DNA of 64,000 nt from Herpetosiphon giganteus (GTDB lineage Bacteria; Chloroflexota; Chloroflexia; Chloroflexales; Herpetosiphonaceae). The stretch spans positions 1 through 64,000 of the forward strand of contig NZ_JAFBCZ010000006.1 of NCBI RefSeq assembly GCF_016907925.1, in the 5' to 3' direction. The notes under the pieces were generated by a model, which did not search any database, was not told the DNA's origin, and was given only the letters and a program-made list of their open reading frames with translations. Below are positions 28,915-36,890 of the stretch, one piece after another. A program made the translations under genes and the position numbers. Numbering within the stretch: position 1 is the stretch's first letter; every line of letters begins with the position of its first letter.

Positions 28915-29580
28915 ATGTCCAGAAAAGCAGTAATCAAAAACTATATCCAACGATATAAATGTGGTGAAAAAGAGGCACGAGAAAGATTTAATTCGATTCA
29001 AAAATTGTGTACGAATGTTAGACCAACATATAGAGCTATATGGCAAGCAATGCAAGATAATAAAAATACAACAGATTTATTGATTGCTGAATCTGCTAAG
29101 AACATTCACTTGAGTGAAAATAAGGGGATTTCTATCGAGAATATTAATAGAATTAAAAGAAATGAAAATTCTATCGATAAACTAAGTCGTATTAGGGCCA
29201 GATGGGGTATAAATACTAGTAGTCCTAATAATGCTAAATTGGTAGAACAAAATGATAGAATTATAGTAAAAAAGAAGATAATACCTAAAAAGGTATTGAT
29301 ATATGAAAAATTAGCAGAAGTAAGTGTTTTAAAGAAGAAATATGGTTATTCTGCGAATAAGGGTATACTACCAAGAAAACGTCTTGAATCTTTGCAAAGG
29401 GCTGTTGTAGGAGAAGGTATTAAGAAAGTTACTGCACATATAGAATTATTATATAAAATGCGTAAAAATCATCCTAATATGGAGAATGCTATAGTAATTT
29501 GGGAAGCTGATCTAGAGTATCTTAAAAAAGTGAAATATAATAAAAAAAAGAATAGCTATAGTTGGCCTATTATCAATTAA
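28915..29580 (+). CDS. AT-rich orphan gene, unknown function
   Basis: A 221-residue basic protein I do not recognise. Codon and base use (AAA, ATA, AGA, AAT) differ sharply from neighbours, so recent transfer is likely. Two related-looking charged segments occur: VIKNYIQRYKCGEKEARERF near the start and, after a KKIIPKKVLIYEKL linker, YGYSANKGILPRKRLESL with QRAVVGEGIKKVTAHIELLY and a final W-containing helix (VIWEADLEYLKK). The last part has the shape LPxxRLxxLxxAVxxxGxxxVxxxIxxL that is also seen in some phage and virus proteins, but this is only an impression. No signal peptide or membrane helix. ATG at 28915 follows AGGAG; repeats flank both sides. Confidence 0.75.
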   Translation: MSRKAVIKNYIQRYKCGEKEARERFNSIQKLCTNVRPTYRAIWQAMQDNKNTTDLLIAESAKNIHLSENKGISIENINRIKRNENSIDKLSRIRARWGINTSSPNNAKLVEQNDRIIVKKKIIPKKVLIYEKLAEVSVLKKKYGYSANKGILPRKRLESLQRAVVGEGIKKVTAHIELLYKMRKNHPNMENAIVIWEADLEYLKKVKYNKKKNSYSWPIIN

Positions 29581-29891
29581 AATTAAAATGATAACTCACT
29601 TTATAAATGATAATGATTTCATAGGCTATTGGAATACCACAAAACATTCCAATAGCCCATAGCCTATAGCCTATAGTCTTACTGCCTCGTTCTCTTCGTG
29701 CTCTTCGTGGTTACAAAACGCTCTGCGCTAAATTCTGAATGCTAATTGATCGAAAATATCTCCGATAGCCAAAAGCCCACAGCCTATAGCCTCGTTCTCT
29801 CTGCGCCGCTACGAAGATTCTGATCTCAATTCTGCCTTTTGTTTTTTGACTTCTGACTTGGCTTTATGTTCTATGCTCTATGTTCTATGTT
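29581..29891. repeat. Repeat mosaic downstream of AT-rich orphan gene
   Basis: After about 40 AT-rich bases comes a perfect 12-bp hairpin GGCTATTGGAAT / ATTCCAATAGCC (29624-29657). Next are CATAGCCTATAGCC units, TTCGTG units (29695-29711), CTCTGCGC units (29730 and 29799), a second CTCCGATAGCC copy (29760-29770), a TTTTGACTTCTGACTT unit and ACATAGAGC units in reverse (29867-29893), which abut the rtcB stop. Confidence 0.75.
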
Positions 29892-31067
29892 CTAATCCTT
29901 ATACGGATCGAACTCGTTTTCGCCAGCCATCGCCACGCCCAGCGGTTGCAAGGTGTGCAGAATTTTGACCGTATTGGCGTGATGCTTGAGCACATCAGGC
30001 AAGCGTTTGTAGCAATGTGGCGATTCGTCGGTGCCAGCGCCGCGCAATTCAACGCCTTTTTGCTGCACCCATGTATTCATCATCTCGCGCGAGATTTTGC
30101 CAGGCGAGAGCACTTTGCCAGTGCGCCAATTGACTTTGCCACGGGCAGCGGTGCGGCTCATCACCCGCCCAGCGCCATGCACGGTTGAATGCAAGGCAGT
30201 TTTGGATTCTGGCGAATCGATGCCTTCTAAGATGACCGAAATATCGCCCATGGAGCCGCCAACAAAGCCGCGTTGGCCTGGGAAGGCTGGGGTTGCGCCT
30301 TTGCGTACCACCCACATATCAACCCCGTTATGGGTTTCGCGCCAAGCAAAGTTATGGTGGTTATGGATCTCGTCAAGGATGTTTGCGCCTAAAATACGCG
30401 CCACCTCGCTACAAACCCAATCGCGGCCCGCGTAGGCATAGCGCCCAGCCAAATTCATACAGGTTAAATATTGCTCGCCTAAATCCGAGGCTGCTGGCAA
30501 AACCAAGGGCGCAACGTCCATGCCATCTTTGGCTCCGCCAGCCTCTAAAAAGTAGGTGGCGGTTTTATGCCCCAAGCCCCGCGAGCCAAAGTGCACGCCG
30601 ATCCAAGCCCGATCAAGTTCGTCGGCGAATAAATCGACATAATGATTGCCAGAGCCAATCGTGCCCAGCTGATTGCGGGCAGTTTGTTTCAACGATTTGA
30701 CCGCTGGAATTTTCCACGCTGGGTCATCAAACAAGTCATGATCAACGCTTTGGCGATTGTTCAGGCCAACCCCAAACGACAATGAACGCCAGATGTCGTC
30801 CATAATCTGCTTGATATTGGCGCGAACTTCGCTGGCGGGCATATCGAGCAAGACGGCTTTGTTGCCGCAGGCAATATCGTAGCCAACGCCCGAAGGGCTA
30901 ATTGCATCACGGTAGGCCACTACGCCGCCAATTGGCACCGCATAGCCTTTATGATGATCAGCCATCAATGCCACCGCGTCGGCATCAAGCGCACAGGTTT
31001 TAATCTGGCTCAACGCCCCTTCATCAATTGGATCACCCCAGATTGGAATATTCTCAACGTACTGCAC
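29892..31067 (-). CDS. rtcB: RNA-splicing ligase RtcB
   Basis: A 391-residue RtcB-family GTP- and Mn-dependent ligase that joins 2',3'-cyclic phosphate or 3'-phosphate RNA ends to 5'-OH ends, in RNA repair. SPSGVGYDIACGNKAVLLD carries the metal-binding Cys; GTIGSGNHYVDLF, WIGVHFGSRGLGHKTA, IHNHHNFAWRE (metal His) and TVHGAGRVMSRTAA (the guanylylated His) are all present. GTG start at 31067, 8 bases after AGGAG. No rtcR/rtcA genes are adjacent. This is a short form relative to proteobacterial RtcB (about 408). Confidence 0.95.
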   Translation of the reverse strand: MQYVENIPIWGDPIDEGALSQIKTCALDADAVALMADHHKGYAVPIGGVVAYRDAISPSGVGYDIACGNKAVLLDMPASEVRANIKQIMDDIWRSLSFGVGLNNRQSVDHDLFDDPAWKIPAVKSLKQTARNQLGTIGSGNHYVDLFADELDRAWIGVHFGSRGLGHKTATYFLEAGGAKDGMDVAPLVLPAASDLGEQYLTCMNLAGRYAYAGRDWVCSEVARILGANILDEIHNHHNFAWRETHNGVDMWVVRKGATPAFPGQRGFVGGSMGDISVILEGIDSPESKTALHSTVHGAGRVMSRTAARGKVNWRTGKVLSPGKISREMMNTWVQQKGVELRGAGTDESPHCYKRLPDVLKHHANTVKILHTLQPLGVAMAGENEFDPYKD

Positions 31068-31151
31068 GATCGCTCTCCTATCGCTTTAAAACAAAAATGG
31101 GCTATAGCTTAGCATAGCCCATACCAGCGACCATCGTTCCCCAGCCTGATT

Positions 31152-32030
31152 TTAGGCAGCGACGATAAAGCGCAATTCAGTTTGCCATGGATCAAGCACC
31201 ACCAAGCCGTTTGCTTGCTCCTGCACTGTAACGTCGGCAGCTGCTAAGCGTTGGCGCACGCTATCAAGCGCTGCTTGGTTGGCCATAACAATCTCAAAAT
31301 GCGCCAAGCCAGCTGCATCGTTTGGTTGTTGTGGGCCATTTTGGCTTTGCCACACATTCAAGCCCAAGTGATGATGATAGCCGCCAGCGCTGACGAACAG
31401 CGCACCCGGGTAGTGGGCCACAATATCAAAGCCCAAAACCCCGTGATAGAATTCTTCTGCTTGGCGCAAATTGCCAACTTGTAAGTGCATATGGCCAATC
31501 GTTGTGCCAGCAGGAATGCCTGCCCAAGCAGGTGCATTGGGCGTAATTTCGGCCAAAACTCCATACAGATCAAGCGATTCGGTGACCATATGAACTTCGC
31601 CATTGGCTCCCCAGCGCCATTCGCTGCGTGAGCGATCGCGATAGATTTCCAAGCCATTGCCATCGGGATCATCGAGGTACAAAGCTTCGCTGACCGCATG
31701 ATCCGACGCGCCAAAGCGATAGCGCACGGCAATCAAGCGTTGCACCATATAAGCCAAATCAAGCCGAGTTGGCAAGAGAATTGCTGCATGGTATAAGCCA
31801 GTGACATTGCTTGGGTGGCGTTTCAGGCCAGCTTCAACCTCTAAGCGCAACACAACGTGATCGGGCGAACCCAAAACAATCGTTGAGGCCGTTTGTTCTA
31901 AAACGTGAAAGCCAAGTAAATCGCGATAAAATGCTAATGAGCGGCCAGCATCAGCGACACGCAAAGTAGTTACGCCGAGTGTCGTAGCGGCATCGATCGA
32001 TTGAGGCGTAATCGTGCGAAATGTAGCCAT
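31152..32030 (-). CDS. Two-domain VOC protein, catechol 2,3-dioxygenase-like
   Basis: A 292-residue protein with two vicinal-oxygen-chelate domains. The first (about 15-135) has TTLRVADAGRSLAFYRDLLGFHVLEQ, YHAAILLPTR and LYLDDPDGNGLEIYRDR. The second (about 165-290) has TTIGHMHLQVGNLRQAEEFY with HGVLGFDIVAHYPGA and GGYHHHLGLNVW. The His-His-Glu metal set of extradiol dioxygenases is suggested by HMHL, HHHLG and the last strand. Bacillus CatE-like proteins have the same layout. Aromatic ring cleavage or quinone handling is possible; the substrate is unknown. ATG at 32030 follows AAGGA. Confidence 0.87.
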   Translation of the reverse strand: MATFRTITPQSIDAATTLGVTTLRVADAGRSLAFYRDLLGFHVLEQTASTIVLGSPDHVVLRLEVEAGLKRHPSNVTGLYHAAILLPTRLDLAYMVQRLIAVRYRFGASDHAVSEALYLDDPDGNGLEIYRDRSRSEWRWGANGEVHMVTESLDLYGVLAEITPNAPAWAGIPAGTTIGHMHLQVGNLRQAEEFYHGVLGFDIVAHYPGALFVSAGGYHHHLGLNVWQSQNGPQQPNDAAGLAHFEIVMANQAALDSVRQRLAAADVTVQEQANGLVVLDPWQTELRFIVAA

Positions 32031-32138
32031 AATATTCGTTCCTTTCGAGCAATCAGTACAGCGTTGTTACTGTCAAGCTGTAACCATTCTACGCTCGCTT
32101 TGTCCTTAATGTTGTCCCCCCTGTTATCCTTGCATGCG

Positions 32139-32750
32139 TCACAAATCGGCGTTTTGCTGGGGATTTGGCTCTGGCAACGGCGCGGCTGGCGCAATTGGCT
32201 GAATTAATATCAAGCCCTGTTCATCAATGGTAACTGCAATTGGCCGTTGTGGTATGGGCAAGCCGAGCCAAACCAGATAGCGCCCAAGCAGCCAAAAGCT
32301 AGCAGCGCTCACCAGTAGGGCCAAAACGACCATTGCACCGCCAGCAAGATAATTGAAACTCAGCCAGAGCATCGACATTCGTGCAAAGCCAGTTGCAAAA
32401 CACAACCCCGCCGTGCGAGCAACTAGTTTGGTTTGGGCCAAGATTTGGCTGAGCGGGGCCAAAACTAGCAAGATCTGCATTGGCCAATGGTAGGCAAATA
32501 CAATTGAGCTAGCAGCAAAATTGCGCCCAACCAAACCCACAAGATAGCCATAATCCCACCAAAGCAGGCAAGGAATCAGGTAGAGCAAGCTGATAAATGG
32601 TTCAGCCAGATTCACAATTAATGGCCACAAGGCGCGGCGCAAATCGGCACGTTGGCGATAGAGCCTAAGCGCCCGCTGCAAAAGCATGCCAGCATACACC
32701 GTCAGCCCGAATATTCCAATAAACAAGCCAACTAATGATAGAGAATCCAT
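32139..32750 (-). CDS. Membrane protein, tandem paralogue A
   Basis: A 203-residue protein with four or five helices and a Pro-rich cytoplasmic tail (AAPLPEPNPQQNADL). It is related to the next gene upstream: ALWPLIVNLAEPFISLLYL aligns with AAWGLITINLLEPIITSCWL, YHWPMQILLVLAPL with FYWPMLLCLVVVPM, and TAGLCFATGFARM with TARLSLKYGFLRI. No known family recognised. It starts 34 bases after the stop of paralogue B, so an operon is likely. Confidence 0.8.
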   Translation of the reverse strand: MDSLSLVGLFIGIFGLTVYAGMLLQRALRLYRQRADLRRALWPLIVNLAEPFISLLYLIPCLLWWDYGYLVGLVGRNFAASSIVFAYHWPMQILLVLAPLSQILAQTKLVARTAGLCFATGFARMSMLWLSFNYLAGGAMVVLALLVSAASFWLLGRYLVWLGLPIPQRPIAVTIDEQGLILIQPIAPAAPLPEPNPQQNADL

Positions 32751-32784
32751 GCTTGTTACTCAATTAATCGATATAGCAACCATT

Positions 32785-33459
32785 CTAATGGATATTGGTT
32801 GCAATGTGGCTTGTTTCCGGATTCGTTGAGCCAATCGCAAGTTGTTGGTTGCGCATTGTTAATGCTTGGATTGGGTGTTGCAAAATGGTTTTGGCATGCT
32901 GATACATGCTGCGATAGGTATAGATGCTTAAGCCAAATGCGCCAATTAAAATTGGGAAATATATTGACATTTGCACCACAATCAAGGCAATATACACCCC
33001 ATAGATGCGCAAAAAACCATATTTTAGGCTTAATCGGGCAGTTTGACTGGTAGTATGGTTACGGCTCAGCAAGCCAAGCATTGGCACAACCACTAAACAA
33101 AGGAGCATTGGCCAATAGAATTTTAAACAATAGAGAAGTATTTCAACATTACTTTGGCCTGATGATCCAGTCAAAAATTCCCATCCCCAAAGAGTTTCTG
33201 CAATAGTCCAAAGCGATCGATAAAAATCATGACCTTTAATTAAGGTGATAGCAACTAACCAGCAGCTGGTTATAATTGGCTCCAGCAAATTAATTGTAAT
33301 TAATCCCCAAGCAGCTTTGGCATGATTGCGCGGCATCGCTTGAATGCTGCCAAGCAAAACTAATAGCCATATATTCATGCCGAGGATTAAGATTCCAACT
33401 CCAATTAGAAAAAAGAATCCAATTGCCAGTCCACTCATATTGATCGATAGCAGGTACAT
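32785..33459 (-). CDS. Membrane protein, tandem paralogue B
   Basis: A 224-residue protein with about five helices, the larger and AT-richer of the two paralogues. Shared landmarks with paralogue A are an NLLEPIIT-type motif in helix 2, FYWPM in helix 3, and a TARL...YGFLRIYG loop. The C-terminal 40 residues are hydrophilic. ATG at 33459 follows AAGGAG. Upstream lies tRNA-Val on the same strand, separated by a terminator. Confidence 0.8.
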   Translation of the reverse strand: MYLLSINMSGLAIGFFFLIGVGILILGMNIWLLVLLGSIQAMPRNHAKAAWGLITINLLEPIITSCWLVAITLIKGHDFYRSLWTIAETLWGWEFLTGSSGQSNVEILLYCLKFYWPMLLCLVVVPMLGLLSRNHTTSQTARLSLKYGFLRIYGVYIALIVVQMSIYFPILIGAFGLSIYTYRSMYQHAKTILQHPIQALTMRNQQLAIGSTNPETSHIATNIH

Positions 33460-33576
33460 AGCCGTGGCTCCTTAAAACGAAACGCTCAGTTGTATGATGA
33501 CACGGCTAAATGGCGGAAAAATGGCGTTTGATTGAGATAATTGCCCGCCAAATGGATGCAAAATGGATTAAGCACA

Positions 33577-33607
33577 ACAAAAAACCACCCCTGCAAACAG
33601 GAGTGGT
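33577..33607 (-). terminator. Intrinsic terminator of tRNA-Val
   Basis: On the minus strand CCACTCCTG-TTTG-CAGGGGTGG is a 9-bp stem (one G.T-type mismatch) followed by TTTTTTG, 7 bases beyond the CCA end of the tRNA. Confidence 0.85.
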
Positions 33608-33613
33608 TGGGTT

Positions 33614-33690
33614 TGGTGGGCGGTACTGGACTCGAACCAGTGACCTCGTCGGTGTGAACGACGCGCTCTAACCAACTGAGCTAACAGCCC
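33614..33690 (-). tRNA. tRNA-Val (anticodon CAC)
   Basis: 77 bases with encoded CCA. Minus-strand layout: acceptor GGGCTGT, D-arm GCTCAGTTGGTTAGAGC, anticodon stem CGTCG/CGACG around TTCACAC (anticodon CAC, reading GUG), variable loop AGGTC, T-arm ACTGG-TTCGAGT-CCAGT, acceptor ACCGCCC, discriminator A, then CCA. One acceptor pair (position 5 with 68) is a U-C mismatch. An intrinsic terminator follows. Confidence 0.93.
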
Positions 33691-34013
33691 ATAGCCTTCA
33701 AGCCACTGCCGAGTATAGCATAGCCCATGGCTTTGCGCAAATTGATCCACGAAGGACACGAAGGCACACAAAGGGATGAAACCACGAAGCGCGCGAAGGA
33801 CGCGAAGTTAATTTTTTTAGCCACGAGTTCCACGAATTGTATGAATAATGTTCCGATAGCCAATAGCCAATAGCCAATAGCATTCCTTATCTTTTCATCC
33901 TTCATCCCTCATCCTTCATACTTCATAATTTCGCTATGTTCTATGCTCTTTCACGGTACACAATTTGCTCACACAATGCTAGCGATTTCTGTTGATTTAG
34001 AAGGAATTTGTGT
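33691..34013. repeat. Repeat mosaic between tRNA-Val and a small gene
   Basis: CACGAAG/CGCGAAG nonamers (33748-33807), GGCTAAAAA and CACGAGTTCCACGAATTG units, CCGATAGCCAATAGCC (33851-33882), CATCCTTCAT heptamers (33896-33919) and TGTTCTATGCTC (33936-33947), all reading as the complement of the units seen on the left of the window. Unique sequence resumes at about 33950. Confidence 0.75.
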
Positions 34014-34283
34014 ATGTTGAAACCTATTTTTGGGATAGCGCGAGTTTTGTTAGCGGCCCAAGTTGGTTCGTATCTTGGCGATACGCCCAAGCATGGCGCT
34101 GGCACGCCCAAAGGCATGACGCTTGGCCCAGTTAACGTCACGCTCTCGAATGTTGCTCCAGCAGCAATTGTCGGCGTGCTCTGTGGCAATTCGATGATTT
34201 ATTCGTTGCTGACCAGCTATGCCCTAAGCAGCATTATTGGCGATAAATTCGAGGAAACAGTGCTTACACAAATTGGCCAATAA
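34014..34283 (+). CDS. Small hydrophobic protein, unknown
   Basis: An 89-residue protein of no recognised family. Residues 3-20 (PIFGIARVLLAAQVGSYL) and 50-78 (APAAIVGVLCGNSMIYSLLTSYALSS) are hydrophobic and may be membrane-embedded; between them is GDTPKHGAGTPKGMTLGPVN. The ATG follows AAGGA 8 bases upstream, and a strong terminator comes right after the stop, which supports a real single-gene transcript. Confidence 0.65.
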   Translation: MLKPIFGIARVLLAAQVGSYLGDTPKHGAGTPKGMTLGPVNVTLSNVAPAAIVGVLCGNSMIYSLLTSYALSSIIGDKFEETVLTQIGQ

Positions 34284-34289
34284 AAAAAC

Positions 34290-34317
34290 AGCGCCCAAGT
34301 ATGTTCGCTTGGGCGCT
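34290..34317. terminator. Bidirectional intrinsic terminator
   Basis: AGCGCCCAAG and CTTGGGCGCT form a perfect 10-bp stem with an 8-base loop. TTT follows on the plus strand and a T-run (from AAAAAAA at 34282-34288) on the minus strand, so it serves both the small protein gene and the convergent response regulator gene. Confidence 0.9.
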
Positions 34318-34328
34318 TTGTATTTAAG

Positions 34329-35132
34329 CTATTTGCTTTGTGGCGGCTCGACTGCCAACACATAGCCAGTTCCGCGCACGGTCAAAATATAGCGTGGGTT
34401 CGATGGATCTGGCTCGATTTTTTGGCGCAAGTGGTAAATATGTGGCTTGAGCAATTCGGCGGCTTCGCTGCTTTCAGCCTCGTAGCCTTGCGCGCAACGC
34501 AACAAATTAGCGTAGCTCATTACCAAGCCTGCTTGCTGCGCCAAACAGCTCAACAAGCGAAATTCGGTTGGCGTAAGATTTAATGTTTGCTCGCCGAGCC
34601 GAGCCATTTGCCGCCACAGGCCAATTTCCAGCTCGCCAACCCGAATCCATTGATCGCCTGCTGGCTGTTGGCTGGTTGGTTCGCTTGGTTCTTGTTGCTT
34701 GCCGCCCAGCTCGCCAACGACCGTTTGGAGGGTCGTCATTAAGCTCTTTTTATGCCGTTGCTCTGATTGGGCTTCGAGCGCACTTTTGACCCGCGCCAGC
34801 ACATCTTGCGGGCTTGAGGTTTTGAGCATATAGTCGAACACGCCCAAGTGAATGCCTTCGATCGCACTATCTAGCGAACCATGGCCGGTCAAAATCAAAA
34901 TTGCTGCATCAGGATAGCGTTCGCGCACCCGTTGGGCAACCGTAATCCCATCGACTCCAGGCAAGCGCAAATCCAAAAGAAACAAATCAAATGGGCGTTG
35001 GGCAATCCGGTCGAGGGCTTCTTCGCCGCTATCGGCAGTTTGCACATCGTAGCCGCGGCGGCGCAGCAAATCGCCAAGTGTGGCGCGAATCGGAAATTCA
35101 TCATCAACCAATAATATCGAAGCTTGACTCAT
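34329..35132 (-). CDS. Response regulator with winged-helix output
   Basis: A 267-residue regulator. The receiver domain (about 4-120) has the VDDE pocket and phospho-acceptor Asp54 in LFLLDLRLPGVDG; LILTGHGS carries the switch Thr. The usual KP after the last strand is KT here (YMLKTSSP). A linker of about 45 residues, rich in Gln/Ser, leads to an OmpR-type winged helix (about 170-262) ending with PHIYHLRQKIEPDPSNPRY and VRGTGYVL. It starts 9 bases after the histidine kinase gene, so the two form a pair. Confidence 0.92.
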   Translation of the reverse strand: MSQASILLVDDEFPIRATLGDLLRRRGYDVQTADSGEEALDRIAQRPFDLFLLDLRLPGVDGITVAQRVRERYPDAAILILTGHGSLDSAIEGIHLGVFDYMLKTSSPQDVLARVKSALEAQSEQRHKKSLMTTLQTVVGELGGKQQEPSEPTSQQPAGDQWIRVGELEIGLWRQMARLGEQTLNLTPTEFRLLSCLAQQAGLVMSYANLLRCAQGYEAESSEAAELLKPHIYHLRQKIEPDPSNPRYILTVRGTGYVLAVEPPQSK

Positions 35133-35141
35133 TGAATACTC

Positions 35142-36323
35142 CTAGCTAGGTTGGTAGGGCAGCACAACACGGAAGGTCGAGCCAACCCCAACGGTGCTGT
35201 CAACCTCGATTTGGCCGCCATGCTGGGTCACAATATGGGCACTAATCGGTAAACCAAGGCCTGTTCCATTGGGTTTGTTGGTAAAAAATGGCTCAAACAG
35301 ATGCGCCCGAATATCATCAGGAATCCCGGTTCCTGTATCGCAAATTTCGATCGTCGCAAAGCTTGTGGCGGCCTCGGTTGTGACGGTTAATGTGCCGCCA
35401 GTGGTCATCGCCTCAAGCGCATTCAGCACCAAATTCAAAAATACTTGACGTAATTGATCGGCATTGCACACTACTGCTGGCAGTTGTGGGTCGGGCGTAA
35501 AGGTGATTACGGTATTGTTATGCCGTGCGTGTAAGCCCGCCAACGCCAAAGTTTCTTCAATAATTTCATTAATATCGGTTGGAGCCATCTCGCCGCGCAT
35601 TGGCCGATAGAAATCGCGCATACGCTCAATAATCCCAGCAATTCTGGTCAATTGATCGCGAGCTAATTGCATAATTGGCGATTCGCGCAAATCGTCGGGC
35701 AAGTCTTCTTCCAGCAAGAGCAAGGCATTGCGCGCCGCATATAGCGGATTATTAATTTCATGGGCGATCGATGCTGAAAGCTGGCCAACCGCTGCCAAGC
35801 GTGCGCCTTGCAACAAGGCTGCTTCGGCGGCACTGACACGCTGGGTCAAGCGATGTTCGTGCTCTTTGGCCAGTTTCTTTTGCTCGGTCACATCGCGCAC
35901 GACGGCAATAATTAATAATTGCTCAGTCGTTTTCAATGGGCTAAGGCTAATTTCGGTGTAAAATTCGCTGCCATCGCTGCGGCGCGCCAAGAGATCGCTG
36001 CCAATGCCCATCGGGCGAGTGCGTGGCTCTTGCGTGTAATTGCTGCGGTAGGCGACGTGAACGCCGCGTACGCGCTCGGGAATCAATATTTCAATTGGCT
36101 GGCCGATCATCGATTCGCGCTCATAGCCGAATATGGCCTCGGCTTGGGCATTGACCACCACAATCACGCCGTGGGCATTCACAATGACTACGCCATCAGG
36201 TGCGGCTTCAAGCAAGCTTTGAAAAAGCGGCTCGGCAGGTTGAGTAGCCAGTTGATGACGCAATAACTCAACTTCGCGTTTAAGGCTGGCGTTTTCCGTT
36301 TCAAGCTGTTCATGACTCAGCAT
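35142..36323 (-). CDS. Cytoplasmic PAS-domain sensor histidine kinase
   Basis: A 393-residue soluble kinase. A short coiled coil (about 1-28) precedes a PAS domain (about 30-155) with IVNAHGVIVVVNAQAEAIFGY and a PAC segment ending VVRDVTEQKKLAKEH. HisKA: LAAVGQLSASIAHEINNPLY with the phospho-acceptor His. ATPase: NLVLNALEAMTTGG (N-box), DTGTGIPDDIR (G1) and GTGLGLPISAHIVTQHGG (G2). No membrane helix, so the signal is internal, perhaps redox or a small ligand. The partner regulator follows after 9 bases. Confidence 0.93.
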   Translation of the reverse strand: MLSHEQLETENASLKREVELLRHQLATQPAEPLFQSLLEAAPDGVVIVNAHGVIVVVNAQAEAIFGYERESMIGQPIEILIPERVRGVHVAYRSNYTQEPRTRPMGIGSDLLARRSDGSEFYTEISLSPLKTTEQLLIIAVVRDVTEQKKLAKEHEHRLTQRVSAAEAALLQGARLAAVGQLSASIAHEINNPLYAARNALLLLEEDLPDDLRESPIMQLARDQLTRIAGIIERMRDFYRPMRGEMAPTDINEIIEETLALAGLHARHNNTVITFTPDPQLPAVVCNADQLRQVFLNLVLNALEAMTTGGTLTVTTEAATSFATIEICDTGTGIPDDIRAHLFEPFFTNKPNGTGLGLPISAHIVTQHGGQIEVDSTVGVGSTFRVVLPYQPS

Positions 36324-36890
36324 ACCAAAAACTCCCTTGAATGATTGGCAATCATAGCATATTTGAGGGCGAGGGGTCAGGAGTGAGTGGTCAGGGGCTA
36401 GGTAGGATGGAAACCGCGAAGAGCACGAAGAACGCGAAGGAGCTGTGGCTTTTGGCTATTGGCTATCGGAAGATTGTTGGGTACTATATGAATTCCGCCA
36501 CATTTCATCGCTCATAATTCATCCCTCATCCTTCTAACTTTTCTCTGCGCCGCTACGTTAAATGCTGATCCACGAAGGACACGCAGCGCACGAAGGATGG
36601 AAACCACGAAGAACGCGAAGGCTATTTTTGCCACAGATTATTGTGATTGGGCTATTGACTTTTGACCTCTGACTTTTGACCTCTGACCTCTGACTTTTGA
36701 CCTCTGACTTTTGACTTTTGACCTCTGACACCTGAAACCTAGCCCCTGATCCCTCGCTCTTCATTCTTCATAATTCATCCTTTATTGTTGGCCTAAATTA
36801 TGCTAAACTAGCAGGCTCGCTCATATGTGTCTGAGTAGCCTAAAAGTGCCTATGTTATAATGCAGTACATTCATATGCCGAGGAGGATGT
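36324..36890. repeat. Repeat mosaic upstream of DUF697 gene
   Basis: Holds GGGGTCAGGAG units (36370-36400), CACGAAG/CGCGAAG units (36418-36440 and 36571-36620), GGCTATCGGAAG (36465-36476), CTCTGCGCCGCTACG (36542-36556), and a run of eleven or so TTTTGACCTCTGAC units (36655-36740), the densest example of this module in the window. About 36785-36890 is unique and holds the promoter and ribosome binding site of the next gene. Confidence 0.8.
36853..36861 (+). promoter_or_regulatory. Extended -10 promoter for DUF697-murA-ntrC-like operon
   Basis: TGTTATAAT, an extended -10 with a perfect TATAAT, 29 bases before the GTG start. The -35 candidate CTGAGT (36831-36836) is weak. Confidence 0.6.

Noticed and set aside
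36655-36740. CRISPR-like array in the TTTTGACCTCTGAC run
   Set aside because: Units are 7-10 bases with no unique spacers and no cas genes; they are simple tandem repeats.
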